Made by a program: the position numbers and the translations under genes. From Deinococcus radiotolerans (GTDB lineage: Bacteria > Deinococcota > Deinococci > Deinococcales > Deinococcaceae): a DNA stretch of 58,505 nt. The stretch lies in assembly GCF_014647435.1 (NCBI RefSeq), contig NZ_BMPE01000018.1, positions 1 through 58,505 on the forward strand, in the 5' to 3' direction. This document shows, piece after piece, positions 35,531-45,881 of the stretch. Position 1 is the stretch's first letter. Every line of letters starts with the position of its first letter. The notes under the pieces are model-generated. The model worked only from the letters and a program-made list of their open reading frames with translations, was not told the DNA's origin and made no database searches.

Positions 35531-36796
35531 TTACAGGGCGCGCGCGATGGCCTCCACGGCGCGCAGGCCCTGCCCGAAGCGCGCCATGGCCTCCCGGTGC
35601 CGCTCCAGTTCGCTGTACGGCAGGTACCGCATGTGCAGGTGCCCCACCGCCTGAAATGCGGGCCGGCGCAACTGGTCGCGCACGTCCGCCTCGCGGCTGT
35701 CGGGCGCCACCAGGTACAGGCCCTGCACGGCCCGTTCCGGCGCGCCCAGCGCCAGGTCCAGCAGCCGGACAATGCCGGAGTAAATGGACGTGGTGTGCTC
35801 CACCTCGAACGCCGCGGCGGGCGCCAGCGTGCCCCGCTCGAACCACACCACGTCAATCAGGCGCACGGCATCCGCGCCGGGCGTGCCCGCAATGCCCGCT
35901 GGCAGGGTGTCCAGACACCCGTCCCCCAGGCGGCCACCCGCGCACGCGCGGGAGCGGTCATTCGCGGCGATCCACACTTCGAAGCCCAGGGCCAGGCCCA
36001 GGTCCCGCAGCCAGCCCTGCACCTGCGTGTGCGTGTGATCCTGCGCCAGCGCGGCCTCCTGCGCCTTGCGGGCCGCTTTGCTCTCCTCGCGCACCTGCGC
36101 CAGGTCCGCGCGCCACGCCTCCACGTCCGGGCCGTCGTCCGCGCGCGGGGGCGCGGCGTACCGGCCGCTGCCCACGTCGAACATCAAGCCCGCCACGGCG
36201 CCCAGGTCATTGGACAGCAGGCTGCGGTGCGCGTGCGTCAGTCGCAGCAGGCCCGCCCGCAACGCCAGGTACTCCTCCCACTTGCCCAGCTTGACTTTCG
36301 CGCCGGTCACGGCGTTGTACCCGTTCACGATGGCGGTGTTGAAGGGCGGCATCAGGGTCGGGTGCAGGAAGTACATCAGGTTCGCCGCGGCGGGCCCGAG
36401 GCCCTTGATGCCGCGCGCGTCCAGCGTGCGAATGGCCTGCAGGAGTTCCTGCTCGGTGGTGCAGCATGCGCAGGTGTCCAGGAAGTGCCCGAACGCCCGC
36501 TGGTGCTCCGGGTGCTCGTAGATGTCGGGGATGCGCAGCTTGGGTTTCCACAGGAACGCGTGGTCCGCGCCGCGGAACATCTGCCGCTGCTCCGCGATGG
36601 AATGCACGACCGTCTCCAGGGACGACCCCCGGTACTGGGTGCCGAAGCGGTCCTCGCGGATTTCACGGACGACCACCTGAATGCCCCGGCGGATGGACCG
36701 GAAGTTCTTCAGGCGCTCGTCCCAGAGGAACCAGGTTCGGTACGTGCCGCCGGGATCGTCCCGCCAGTGACGGATCAGCGTGTCAAGCGTGTGCAT
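35531..36796 (-). CDS. EVE-motif PD-(D/E)XK nuclease-like protein with helix-hairpin-helix segment
   Basis: The 421-residue protein has no membrane segment. Around residues 110-150, TLDARGIKGLGPAAANLMYF then HPTLMPPFNTAIVNGYN resembles a helix-hairpin-helix DNA-binding unit. A charged coiled coil follows (about 220-260). The C-terminal part holds IDVVWFER (Asp) and AAFEVEHTTSIYSGIVRLLD, a pattern used by a group of restriction-endonuclease-like proteins in which E-V-E replaces the usual D/E-x-K. I infer a DNA nuclease, possibly a stand-alone restriction or repair enzyme. No methylase partner is adjacent. It sits tail to tail with the RES toxin. The ATG at 36796 is preferred over upstream starts because conserved sequence begins there. 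Confidence 0.65.
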   Translation of the reverse strand: MHTLDTLIRHWRDDPGGTYRTWFLWDERLKNFRSIRRGIQVVVREIREDRFGTQYRGSSLETVVHSIAEQRQMFRGADHAFLWKPKLRIPDIYEHPEHQRAFGHFLDTCACCTTEQELLQAIRTLDARGIKGLGPAAANLMYFLHPTLMPPFNTAIVNGYNAVTGAKVKLGKWEEYLALRAGLLRLTHAHRSLLSNDLGAVAGLMFDVGSGRYAAPPRADDGPDVEAWRADLAQVREESKAARKAQEAALAQDHTHTQVQGWLRDLGLALGFEVWIAANDRSRACAGGRLGDGCLDTLPAGIAGTPGADAVRLIDVVWFERGTLAPAAAFEVEHTTSIYSGIVRLLDLALGAPERAVQGLYLVAPDSREADVRDQLRRPAFQAVGHLHMRYLPYSELERHREAMARFGQGLRAVEAIARAL

Positions 36797-37028
36797 GTGG
36801 TGGCGCGGAGTGTAACACGCGCCTGAGGCCACCGGGGCACCAGATGCGCGCCGGGTCCAGTCCTCCCATCTGCCTGACGAGCTGGGACGGACCTGCACCG
36901 AGGAGACCGGGGCGGTGCACGCACAGCGGCGCGCGGGTGACCGTCATCCAGGCTGCGGCTGTGGCCCACCCTTTGCCCACGGCAAGTCCCCACCCGCCGC
37001 CCTATTCCTAGAAATCCGACTGGATTGG

Positions 37029-37058
37029 TTGACTTGGTTGAAGCGGGTTGCATACAGT
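37029..37058 (+). promoter_or_regulatory. Promoter of the FTR1 operon with TTGGTTGA repeats
   Basis: TTGACT at 37029-37034 and CATACAGT around 37051-37058 are -35 and -10 candidates. TTGGTTGA occurs twice in direct repeat across the -35 region (37025-37041), a possible iron-regulator site. The start codon is 10-15 bases further on. Confidence 0.45.
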
Positions 37059-37067
37059 TCGGAGGTG

Positions 37068-38057
37068 ATGTCACGCGCTTCCCTCCTCCTGCTTGGCCTG
37101 TCCCTCTCCAGCACCGCCCTGGCCGCCCCCAAAGACCCCGTCAAGTTCGCCGTGACCCTGGAACAGATGCGCGGCCACTACGACGCCAGCCTCCTGAACT
37201 ACCGCGGGGGCGACCTGGCCATGGCCGCCAAGCACGCCAAGCACCCCGCCAACGAGCTGTACGCGGCGGTGCGCAGTGACCTAACGCCCGCCCTCCAGCA
37301 GAAGTTCGTGGCCGACTACGCCCGCATCAATGCCACCCTGGCCGCCAAGAAACCCTACGCGGAGTACCTGAAGGTCATGAACACCTTTTACGCCGACGTG
37401 GACGCGGCGCTCGCCACGCTGGGCGCCACGCGCAGCGATCCCAAGTTCGCGGCGCAGGTCATCGCCCAGATTCTGGAGAACGCCGAGCACGAGTACGAAG
37501 AGGGCGTGCAGGGCGGCAAAGTCACGAACCTCGCCGAGTACCAGGACGCCATCTACTACATCGCGCGCGCGCAGCTGTGGTTCGACAAGAACGCGAAGAC
37601 CTTCCCCCAGCACCAGCGCGAGGAGACCAGCCAGGCACTCAAGGCCGCCGCGGCTGTCGTGACCCGCAAGGGCGACGTGACGGCCCTGGAGAAAGCCGTG
37701 GATCAGGCGAAAGAGGAACTCTCGGAGATCAGCGGGGTGCGGCAGGCCCCCAAGAGCAGCGCCGGCACGTACTTCGCGAACATCGACCGGCTCCTGGCGG
37801 CCGCCAAGGGCCACTATGCGGGCGGCATGGCGAGTGACGCCGAGGAAGCGCTGATCGAGGCGTACCTGGAGAACTTCGAGTACCTGGAAAGCCCACTGGC
37901 CAAGAAGGACAAGGCGCTGGAGACGAAACTGGAAAAGACCCTGCGTGAGGACCTGCGCGCCCTGCTCAAGACCAAGCCCAGCGCGCAGAAGTTCAGCGCC
38001 GCCGTGGACGCCGCCCTGGCCGACCTGAACAAGGCCCGCGCCCTGCTCGGGGAGTAA
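37068..38057 (+). CDS. Secreted EfeO/imelysin-like partner of FTR1
   Basis: The 329-residue product starts with a signal peptide (MSRASLLLLGLSLSSTALA) and is otherwise all-helical. Its C-terminal section (SDAEEALIEAYLENFEYLES, then ALETKLEKTLREDLRALL) closely parallels the N-terminal extracytoplasmic part of the next gene product (AYLDHFEYAEPPLRVLNPDL, MEYRFADLRNG). This helical domain is typical of proteins encoded beside FTR1 permeases. It probably gathers or oxidises iron outside the membrane for the permease. It ends three bases before the FTR1 start, so they are co-translated. Confidence 0.75.
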   Translation: MSRASLLLLGLSLSSTALAAPKDPVKFAVTLEQMRGHYDASLLNYRGGDLAMAAKHAKHPANELYAAVRSDLTPALQQKFVADYARINATLAAKKPYAEYLKVMNTFYADVDAALATLGATRSDPKFAAQVIAQILENAEHEYEEGVQGGKVTNLAEYQDAIYYIARAQLWFDKNAKTFPQHQREETSQALKAAAAVVTRKGDVTALEKAVDQAKEELSEISGVRQAPKSSAGTYFANIDRLLAAAKGHYAGGMASDAEEALIEAYLENFEYLESPLAKKDKALETKLEKTLREDLRALLKTKPSAQKFSAAVDAALADLNKARALLGE

Positions 38058-38060
38058 GTC

Positions 38061-39256
<1,196 letters not shown>

Positions 39257-39260
<4 letters not shown>

Positions 39261-41326
39261 CAGGTGGCCCCCTGCCGGTCCGGATCGGCATTGACGTGGG
39301 AGGCACCTTCACCAAGGGTGTCGCCCTCGGCCGTGACGGCCAGGTCCTGGCCGTGTCGCACGTGCCTACCACGCACCAGCACGCCCACGGCGTGGCTGCG
39401 GGCGTGCTGGACGCCCTGCGTGCGCTGCTGCGTGACCTCCCGCCGGGCTCGGTCCCGGCCCTGGTCGCGCACTCCACCACCCAGGCCACGAACGCCCTGC
39501 TCGAAGGCGACACGGCGCCCCTGGGCATCCTCGCCCTGGGGGAGGCCCGCGACGAGCGGCGGGTGAAGGCCGTGACCCGGCCACCGGCGGGCCTGCGCGC
39601 GCAGCACGCCTTTGTGGCCACGGGTACCCCGGACTTCGACGCGCGCGTGCAGGCTGTGCTGGACCGCTGGCACGCACAGGGCGTGGGCGCGGTCGCCGTG
39701 TCGCAGGCCTTCGGCGTAGATGACGCGCACTTTGAGCATCGGGCCGGTGACCTCGCGCGCCGCGTGGGCTTCCCGGTGAGTCTGGGCAGTGACCTCTCCG
39801 GTGCGTACGGCCTGGAGATGCGGACCCTGTCTGCCGCGGTGAACGCCAGCATTCTGCCCACCATGGTCCGCACTGCCGGTCACGTCCGCGACGCCGTCGG
39901 TCAGCTGCTGCCGGGCGTGCCGCTGCTGATCGTCCGCGGGGACGGCGGCGCGGCCGACCTGCGCGCGTTCGAGGAGAAGCCCCTGCACACGGTCGTCAGC
40001 GGGCCCGCCGCGAGTCTCGGCGGGGCGATCCTGGCGCACGGCGTGATGGACGGCGTGTTCTTCGAGGTGGGCGGCACGAGCACGAACATCGGCGTGATCA
40101 AGGACGGGCAGCCCGCCCTGAAGTACATGACCGTGATGGACGTCCCCACCGGCCTGCGCGCGGCGGACATCCGCATTGCGGGCGTGGCGGGCGGCAGCCT
40201 GGTGCGGCTGCGCGGGCGGCGCATCGAGGACGTCGGGCCGCGCAGCGCGCACATCGCGGGCCTCGCGTACGCCAGCTTCACGCCTGCCGACCAGCTGGCC
40301 GGCGCGCAGATTGAACTGATCGCCCCCAGCTCAGGCGACCCGGCGGACTACGCGGTGCTGCGGGTCCCCAGCGGCGCGCGCTTCGCGATCACGCCCACCT
40401 GCGCGGCCAATGCCCTGGGGGCCATTCCGGCGGGCGGGTACGCGCACGCCGTCCCGGAGAGCGCCCGGCTGGCCCTGAGCCTGCTGGGGCAGGCGCTGGG
40501 CGCCGGGATGGAGGCCGCGGCGCACGCGGTGCTGGAGGCCAGCGCGGAGAAGCTCACCCGGACCGTGCAGGGCCTGGTGCGCGAGTACGGCCTGCGCGGC
40601 GCGCCGCTGTACGGCGGGGGCGGCGCGGCCAGCGTGCTGGGCCCGGTGGTGGCCCGGCGCCTGAACGCGCCATTCGTGCCCATCCCGCACAGTGACGTGA
40701 TCTCCTCGATCGGCGCGGCCCTCGCCGTAATCCGGGTGGAACGTGAGCGCAGCGTCACCCGGCAGGACCCCACGGTGGCGGACCTCCTGGAGCGCGAGGT
40801 GGGCGACGAGGCCGTGCGGCTCGGGGCAGATCCGGCCACGCTGCGCGTCGAGACGGAATTCAGCGCCCGCGAGGGCCGCCTGCGGGCCGTGGCAACCGGC
40901 GCGCACCCCCTGAGCGCCCGCACTCGACCCCTCGATGCCGACGAGGTGCAGCAGCAGGCCCGGCAGGTGCTGGGCGACCAGGCGCAGCTCGTGTTCGGCG
41001 GCGCGCACCACACCCTGTTCGTCGCCACGCGCGTCCGGCGGAGCCTGCTGCGCCGCACCGAGACGCACGCGGCCCTTGTCCTTGACGGGCGGGGCGTGCG
41101 GCTGCTGCGCTTCGAGAACGCGCAGGTGCTGACCGGGCACGCGCATGAGGCGCTGGAGGAGCTGCGCACTCTGCTGCAGGGGCGGGCGGTGGCGCCGCGC
41201 GTCGCGGCCCTGACTACCTCCCGGCTGAGGGACTACGCGCACCTGCACGACCCGGCGCTGCTGCTGCGGCAACTGAGCGAGAACCTGCGCCTGGAAGGCC
41301 AGGTCGCGCTCATCATCGAGCAGTGA
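39257..41326 (+). CDS. Hydantoinase/oxoprolinase family protein in the iron operon
   Basis: The 689-residue protein begins RIGIDVGGTFTKGVAL, the phosphate-binding loop of hydantoinase A/oxoprolinase enzymes, and continues HSTTQATNALLEGD, SGPAASLGGAIL and EVGGTSTNIGVI. It should use ATP to open a lactam or activate a carbonyl. The C-terminal 180 residues are family-atypical. Unusually it lacks an HyuB partner and is translationally coupled to an FTR1 permease (GTGA overlap) and followed by a small membrane protein, implying a job in iron uptake such as processing a lactam-containing siderophore. That role is inference from gene order only. Confidence 0.85.
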
Positions 41327-41342
41327 CCCCACAAGGAGAGCC

Positions 41343-41780
41343 ATGCTGTACCGCCGTCAACGCAACCTGTCCCCCCTGATCGTGACCGCCGCCGCCCTGC
41401 TCAGCCTCGCCCTGGGCTTCCTGGCTGGCCGGGTCACCGCGCCCCGCCCGACCCTCGCCAGCCTGATCGCGCCCAGCGCCCTCCACGCCCGGCAGGCGGC
41501 CGGCGCGCTGGAGATCGTGCCCCTGGAGTACGCCCGCGCGCAGCAGGGCAACGCGGGCAGCCTCGACGCGGCCCGCACTGCGGCCCGGCAGGCGCAGTCG
41601 GAACTGGACGCGGCGGCCCTGCTGCGCCAACTCAATCCGGGCGGGATGCGGGAAGCGCAGGCGGCCCTGGCGGCCCTGCGCAGCGCCGTGGACGCTGGCC
41701 GCGGCGCGGACGTGGTGCAGGCGCAGGTGACGCGCGCGCAGACCGCGCTGCGAGACCTGCAGGCCGCGGGCACCCCCTGA
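41343..41780 (+). CDS. Small membrane-anchored coiled-coil protein
   Basis: A 145-residue product with one N-terminal membrane segment (NLSPLIVTAAALLSLALGFL) followed by a helical, Ala/Gln/Arg-rich domain. The helices are of the heptad type seen in the first gene of the operon. No family recognised. AAGGAGAGCC precedes the ATG. It is the last gene before a strong hairpin terminator, so it closes the FTR1 operon and probably belongs to the same membrane complex. Confidence 0.7.
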   Translation: MLYRRQRNLSPLIVTAAALLSLALGFLAGRVTAPRPTLASLIAPSALHARQAAGALEIVPLEYARAQQGNAGSLDAARTAARQAQSELDAAALLRQLNPGGMREAQAALAALRSAVDAGRGADVVQAQVTRAQTALRDLQAAGTP

Positions 41781-41795
41781 GCCCAGAAGGTTCAG

Positions 41796-41828
41796 ACCGT
41801 CCGGCCCAGCTGAGCTGGGCCGGACGGT
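41796..41828. terminator. Terminator hairpin closing the FTR1 operon
   Basis: ACCGTCCGGCCCAGCT, one base, AGCTGGGCCGGACGGT: a perfect 16-bp inverted repeat between two convergent genes (41780 on plus and 41912 on minus). The physical hairpin would have about 14 pairs with a 5-base loop. There is no long U tract, so it may act with Rho or as a bidirectional stop. Confidence 0.75.
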
Positions 41829-41911
41829 GTTCCGTTGGAACGGCCAGCAAAACGGGGCGGGGCGCCGCCCGTGCCCCATCCACGGGTCGGGCGCGTGCCG
41901 TGGTTCGCCGG

Positions 41912-42589
41912 TCAGGGGTGGGCGCGCAGCCACTCTTGGAAGTCGTGCATTTCCCCGGCCTGCGCCGTGATGATGCGCGCCGCGAGGTCCAGCACGAACG
42001 GGTCCTGAGTGCGCTGCAGCGCCAGGGTCGATTTGTCGTTCGCGGCGGCGTGGTGCGGGATCATGCCTTCGAGGAAGGTCCGTTCCGGCATGCTCGACGC
42101 GCGGATCATCGCAGGCATGTCCATCATCCGGTTCATCTGGACCATGCGGGCCATCATCGCCTGGTTCGGCCCACCGTACGCGCGCAGCTGGGCCTGCATC
42201 TGCTCGATCTCCCGCGTCTGGTCCGCGATGATCTGGGTGGCCCAGGCGCGCACCTGCGCGTCCTTGGCGCGTTCCAGCACCGCCCGGCTGCTGTCGATGG
42301 CCCCCTGGTGGTGGGGGATCATCATGGACATGAACGCCCGCTCGAACGACCGCCCGCTCAGGCGCGCGAGGTCGTTCATCATGGGCATCATCATGGCGCG
42401 CATGTCCAGTTGCATCTGCAGGCCCATCTGGGACAGGCCGGGCACGGTCGCCGAGGGCGTCATGGGCATGCTCATGTGGGTCATGGGCATGCCGGGCATC
42501 GCCATGCCGTCCATGCCGTCCATGCCGCCCGCCAGCGCGCCGCCCGGCAGGACCGTCAGCAGGCTCAGGGTCAGCAGCGCCCGCCTCAC
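41912..42589 (-). CDS. Secreted DUF305 protein, Met/His-rich
   Basis: The 225-residue product (GTG 42589, overlapping the Csp stop) has a signal peptide ending GGALAGG, then a Met-rich segment (GMDGMDGMAMPGMPMTHMSM). Two DUF305 repeats follow, each with MMIPHHQGAI or GMIPHHAAAN, the histidine pairs expected to bind metal in this family. Its Met/His content and the neighbouring copper-storage gene suggest periplasmic copper binding. It belongs to one operon with the Csp-like gene at 42586-43008. Confidence 0.85.
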   Translation of the reverse strand: MRRALLTLSLLTVLPGGALAGGMDGMDGMAMPGMPMTHMSMPMTPSATVPGLSQMGLQMQLDMRAMMMPMMNDLARLSGRSFERAFMSMMIPHHQGAIDSSRAVLERAKDAQVRAWATQIIADQTREIEQMQAQLRAYGGPNQAMMARMVQMNRMMDMPAMIRASSMPERTFLEGMIPHHAAANDKSTLALQRTQDPFVLDLAARIITAQAGEMHDFQEWLRAHP

Positions 42590-43008
42590 GCGCTCACGCT
42601 CCCCAGCAGGCGCGTGCAGGCCACTGCGCAGCGGCGGCAGCTGTCGGCACACACGGCGCAGTGCGCCATGTTCATGTGCTGCGCGTGGTTCGCGCACTCG
42701 TCACCGCAGGCTGTACACGCGGCCACGCAGGCCTGCAGCTGGGCGCGCAGGACCGCCTGGTCCGCGTCGGTCAGGCGGCCCAGGACCCGGCCGGTGGCGG
42801 CGCAGATGTCCGCGCAGTCCAGGTTGAGCCGGATGCAGCGCACGAGGTGCGCGAGGTGCTCCTGTTCGCCCAGGCAGGCGTCCGCGCAGGCGGTGCACAC
42901 GGCGCTGCATTCGAGGCAGGCCTCCAGGCATTCGGCCAGGGCCGCGGGGTCGAAGGTGGTCTGGGGCTGGGGATGGGTCTGCAACATCTTCGAGATCTGC
43001 GTGTGCAT
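42586..43008 (-). CDS. Csp-like cysteine-rich copper-storage protein (four-helix bundle)
   Basis: The 140-residue protein contains about 19 cysteines arranged along helices (CLEACLECSAVCTACADACL, CIRLNLDCADICAATG, CVAACTACGDECANHAQH, CAVCADSCRRCAVACTRLL). This matches the DUF326/Csp family, whose four-helix bundles store many Cu(I) ions. It has no signal peptide, so it is of the cytosolic Csp3 type. AGGAGGCGCGCC precedes the ATG. It is the first gene of the pair with DUF305, with a single TGTAAA half-site at 43112-43117 upstream. Confidence 0.92.
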   Translation of the reverse strand: MHTQISKMLQTHPQPQTTFDPAALAECLEACLECSAVCTACADACLGEQEHLAHLVRCIRLNLDCADICAATGRVLGRLTDADQAVLRAQLQACVAACTACGDECANHAQHMNMAHCAVCADSCRRCAVACTRLLGSVSA

Positions 43009-43344
43009 GGCGCGCCTCCTGTCGGCGTGAGGGGGCCGTGGGCTGGTGCCGGTCCGGGCCCACGGGGGGTGAAGAACGGTAGGTCCCTGCGCCGTTACGT
43101 TCGCAGCGCCGTGTAAACCTTTCCTGAGAAGCGGGTTGGGCAGATCGTCACGCGCGCCCCATATAGGGTGAGGCTCGTCATGGCCCGGGTCTTCCAGACC
43201 TGTGGGGCTGCGCTGGGCACCCGGCCAGGTGCAGCGCTTCGGTGACGCGGGCCGGCCTTGGTGGACAGATGCTGGAGGCCTTCCCACTTGAATGCCAACG
43301 GCCGCCCCGGAACGTCCCGGGGGCGGCCGTCGCGGCTACGGTCC
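43009..43344. other. Intergenic: Csp promoter region and hairpin
   Basis: No gene is seen in these 336 bases. They hold the Csp promoter region with one TGTAAA half-site (43112-43117) and the hairpin at 43298-43330. Short open frames on both strands have no ribosome site or known resemblance. Confidence 0.5.
43298..43330 (-). terminator. Probable terminator of the second DUF305 gene
   Basis: ACGGCCGCCCCGG, loop AACGTC, CCGGGGGCGGCCGT: a nearly perfect 13-14 bp GC-rich stem 15 bases past the stop of the minus-strand DUF305 gene (43345). Not followed by a U tract. Confidence 0.6.
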
Positions 43345-43941
43345 TTACAGGCCTTTTTTCATCAGCCACGCGCGGAAGTCGTGCACTTCGGTGGCCTGGT
43401 CGCGGACGATGTCCCGCGCGAGCTTGAGGACGCGGGCGTCACTCGTCTTCTGCAGGGCGAGGGTGGCCATGTCGATTGCGGACACGTGGTGCGGCACCAT
43501 GCCCTGCACGAACGCCACGTCCGGGTTCTTGGCTTTCTTCACGGCGTCGCCCATGCCGCTCATGCTGCTTTTCATCATGTTGGCCATGGCGGCGTCCGTG
43601 CCGCCGAGGCCCCCAAGCCAGGCGTTCATCTGGTTGATTTCGCCCTGCTGCGCGGTGATGATCGCCGCGGCCCAGCGTTTGACGGTGGCGTCTTTGCTGA
43701 GGGGCTGCACGGCGCGGGCCATTTCCACGGCTGCCTGGTGGTGGGGGATCATCATGCTGAGGAAGGCCCGGTCGAACGCCTTGCCGGACAGTTTCTGCAG
43801 GCCGCTGAGGTCCATTTTCATGCTCATGCCGCCCATGGAGGACATATTGTGATCGGGGCCGTGGTTCATGCCGGCCATGCTCTGCGCGCCGCTCAGGCCA
43901 CTGAGGCTCAGGGCCGCTGCCATCATCAGGATGCGTGTCAT
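43345..43941 (-). CDS. Secreted DUF305 protein (second copy)
   Basis: A 198-residue exported protein (signal MTRILMMAAALSLSGLSGAQ) with a Met/His segment (MAGMNHGPDHNMSSMGGMSM) and the paired DUF305 motifs MMIPHHQAAV and GMVPHHVSAI. The family is linked to copper and silver handling outside the cytoplasm. It is divergent from the response regulator gene, and the intervening 136 bases contain two pairs of TGTAAA repeats, one pair facing each gene, so it is probably a direct target of that regulator. Confidence 0.88.
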   Translation of the reverse strand: MTRILMMAAALSLSGLSGAQSMAGMNHGPDHNMSSMGGMSMKMDLSGLQKLSGKAFDRAFLSMMIPHHQAAVEMARAVQPLSKDATVKRWAAAIITAQQGEINQMNAWLGGLGGTDAAMANMMKSSMSGMGDAVKKAKNPDVAFVQGMVPHHVSAIDMATLALQKTSDARVLKLARDIVRDQATEVHDFRAWLMKKGL

Positions 43942-43962
43942 GCCGTCAGGGTAGGCCTGCCC

Positions 43963-44010
43963 TGTAAAAATCCTGTAAAGCTCTCCTGGCAGGTTTACAG
44001 GAGCTTTACA
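43963..44010. promoter_or_regulatory. Paired TGTAAA repeats, probable OmpR-type regulator sites
   Basis: TGTAAA at 43963-43968 and 43974-43979 (11-base spacing) and, in the opposite orientation, TTTACA at 43994-43999 and 44005-44010 (again 11). Tandem half-sites one helical turn apart are the normal target of an OmpR-class dimer. One pair faces the DUF305 gene and the other the response regulator gene. The same spacing recurs before the M23 gene at 46525-46541. Confidence 0.78.
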
Positions 44011-44077
44011 CGGGGGCCGTAGCGTGTGGGTTACCAGGGCGCGTCACCGCGCCCTGTGAGGGAGGACCCGTGAGGTC

Positions 44078-44788
44078 ATGGCAGTGGAGGACGCACGACC
44101 CGGCGTCACTGAGGAGGTGGGCGTGGCGACCGTGTTGATCGTGGATGATGATCCGGCCATCGTGGAGGTCCTGGCGGCGTACCTGCGCGCGGAAGGGCAC
44201 GCGGTGCTGACGGCGGGGGACGGCGTGCAGGCGCTGCCTCTGCTGGTCCGGGCGCACGTGGCCATCATCGACTGGATGCTGCCGGGCCTGTCGGGCCTGG
44301 AGGTGACGGCGCATGCCCGGCAGACTCAGCCGCAGCTGCCGGTGCTGCTGCTGACCGCGCGGGGGGAAGTGGATGACCGGCTGGCGGGCCTGGACGCCGG
44401 GGCGGACGATTACGTGGTCAAGCCGTTCAGTCCGCGGGAGGTGGTCGCGCGCGTGCGGGCGCTGCTGCGGCGCGTGGCCGTGCGGGACGAGATCGAGATC
44501 GGGGGGCTCACGTTGGACGTGCAGGGCCGCACGGCCACGCTGGACGGGCAGCCGCTGGCGTTCTCCCGGACGGAGTTCGATCTGCTGGCGACGCTCGCGC
44601 AGCACCCGGGGCTCCTGTGGACGCGCGAGCGGCTGCTCGAGCGGGTCTGGGGGCCGGAGTTTCCGGGGGTGACCCGCGTGGTGGACGTGCACGTCACGGC
44701 CGTGCGCCGCAAACTGGGGGATGAGCCGGACAGCCCGCGGTTCATTGAAACGGTGCGCGGCGCCGGGTACCGCTTCAAGGAGTCCTGA
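44078..44788 (+). CDS. OmpR-family response regulator
   Basis: The 236-residue protein has a receiver domain (VLIVDDDPAIV, phospho-acceptor Asp65 in AIIDWMLPG, Thr in LLLTARG, Lys in VVKPF) and a winged-helix output domain (LAFSRTEFDLLATLAQHPGL, RERLLERVWG, VVDVHVTAVRRKL, TVRGAGYRF). It is followed directly by its histidine kinase. The TGTAAA repeats next to its own promoter suggest autoregulation. Start ATG 44078; a GTG nearer the receiver (44123) is possible. Confidence 0.93.
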   Translation: MAVEDARPGVTEEVGVATVLIVDDDPAIVEVLAAYLRAEGHAVLTAGDGVQALPLLVRAHVAIIDWMLPGLSGLEVTAHARQTQPQLPVLLLTARGEVDDRLAGLDAGADDYVVKPFSPREVVARVRALLRRVAVRDEIEIGGLTLDVQGRTATLDGQPLAFSRTEFDLLATLAQHPGLLWTRERLLERVWGPEFPGVTRVVDVHVTAVRRKLGDEPDSPRFIETVRGAGYRFKES

Positions 44789-45877
44789 ATGCGGCTGTTT
44801 CCCAGACTGCTGCTGCAGCACCTCACGGGCGTGGCCGTGACGGCCGCCGTGCTGGTCGGCGCGGCGGAGGTGTCCGCGCATCCCTTTATTCAGCATCACG
44901 TGGATTCGATGATCGTGCAGATGGGCGCGCAGGGGGGCCACATGCGCGTGGATCTGACGCAGGGCATGCGGGACACCCTGACGCGCGCCCTCCTGACGGC
45001 GCTGCCGGTGGCGCTCGTGGTGGCGACGCTGTTCGCGTGGCTGTCCGCGCGGCGCGTGACGGCGTCCGTGCGGACGCTACAGGATGGGAGCCGCGCGCTG
45101 GCCAGCGGGGAGTACCACCGCCGACTGGCCGTGGCGGGTGAGGATGAACTGGCGGAGCTGGCGGGGAGTTTCAACACGATGGCGGGCGCGCTGGAGCGGG
45201 TGGAGCAGAGCCGGGTGGAACTGATCGGGAATGTGGCGCATGAGTTGCGCACGCCGATGGCCGCGGTGCGCGGGTACGCGGAAGCGGGGCAGGACGGGAT
45301 TCTGCCGCCGCAGGAGGCGCTGGGGGCCAACGCGCGGGAGATGGCGAGCCTGGAGCGCCTGGCGCGGGACCTGAGTCTGGTCAGCCGGGTGGAAGGCGGG
45401 CGGGTGGACCTGCACGTGGTCGCGCTGGCGCTGGAAGGCGCGCTGCTGCAGGCGCGGGAGCGGTTCGCGCTGGCGTTCGAGGACCGCGGGGTGACGTTCA
45501 CGGTCACGGGCCCGGCGGCGGGGCTCAGCATTCAGGCGGACGCGGCGCGCGCGCAGCAGATCCTGGCGAACCTGCTGGGGAACGCGCTGCGGCACACCCC
45601 ACCGGGCGGGACGGTGCGTCTGGGGGCCGAGCGGCGGGGGGGGATGGCCGTGGTCACGGTGGCGGACACGGGGAGCGGCGTGAAGGCGGAGCACCTGGAG
45701 CGCGTCTTTGAGCGGTTCTTTCGGGTGGATGAGGCCCGGACGCGCGGGGAGGGCAGCGGGGTGGGCCTGACGATCGCGCGGGGCCTGGCGCGCGCCATGC
45801 GGGGGGACGTGACCGCCTCGTCCGTGCCGGGTGAGGGGAGCGTGTTCACGTGGACGGTGCCGCTGGCGCCGGGGTGA
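44789..45877 (+). CDS. Membrane sensor histidine kinase, probably copper/silver-responsive
   Basis: The 362-residue kinase has an N-terminal membrane helix (about 10-30), a short extracytoplasmic loop with His and Met (AHPFIQHHVDSMIVQMGAQG, GHMRV), a second helix (about 67-87), a HAMP domain, the phospho-acceptor His151 in NVAHELRTPM, an N box LLGNALRHTP and G boxes ADTGSGV and GSGVGLTI. The His/Met-rich loop is what a Cu(I) or Ag(I) sensor would need. It begins one base past the regulator stop and ends 4 bases before the convergent M23 gene. Confidence 0.92.
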   Translation: MRLFPRLLLQHLTGVAVTAAVLVGAAEVSAHPFIQHHVDSMIVQMGAQGGHMRVDLTQGMRDTLTRALLTALPVALVVATLFAWLSARRVTASVRTLQDGSRALASGEYHRRLAVAGEDELAELAGSFNTMAGALERVEQSRVELIGNVAHELRTPMAAVRGYAEAGQDGILPPQEALGANAREMASLERLARDLSLVSRVEGGRVDLHVVALALEGALLQARERFALAFEDRGVTFTVTGPAAGLSIQADAARAQQILANLLGNALRHTPPGGTVRLGAERRGGMAVVTVADTGSGVKAEHLERVFERFFRVDEARTRGEGSGVGLTIARGLARAMRGDVTASSVPGEGSVFTWTVPLAPG

Positions 45878-45881
45878 GGGG

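Noticed and set aside
41796..41828. The 33-base inverted repeat as a mobile-element end or recombination site
   Set aside because: It lies exactly between two convergent gene ends and no copy is seen elsewhere, so a terminator is the simpler reading.
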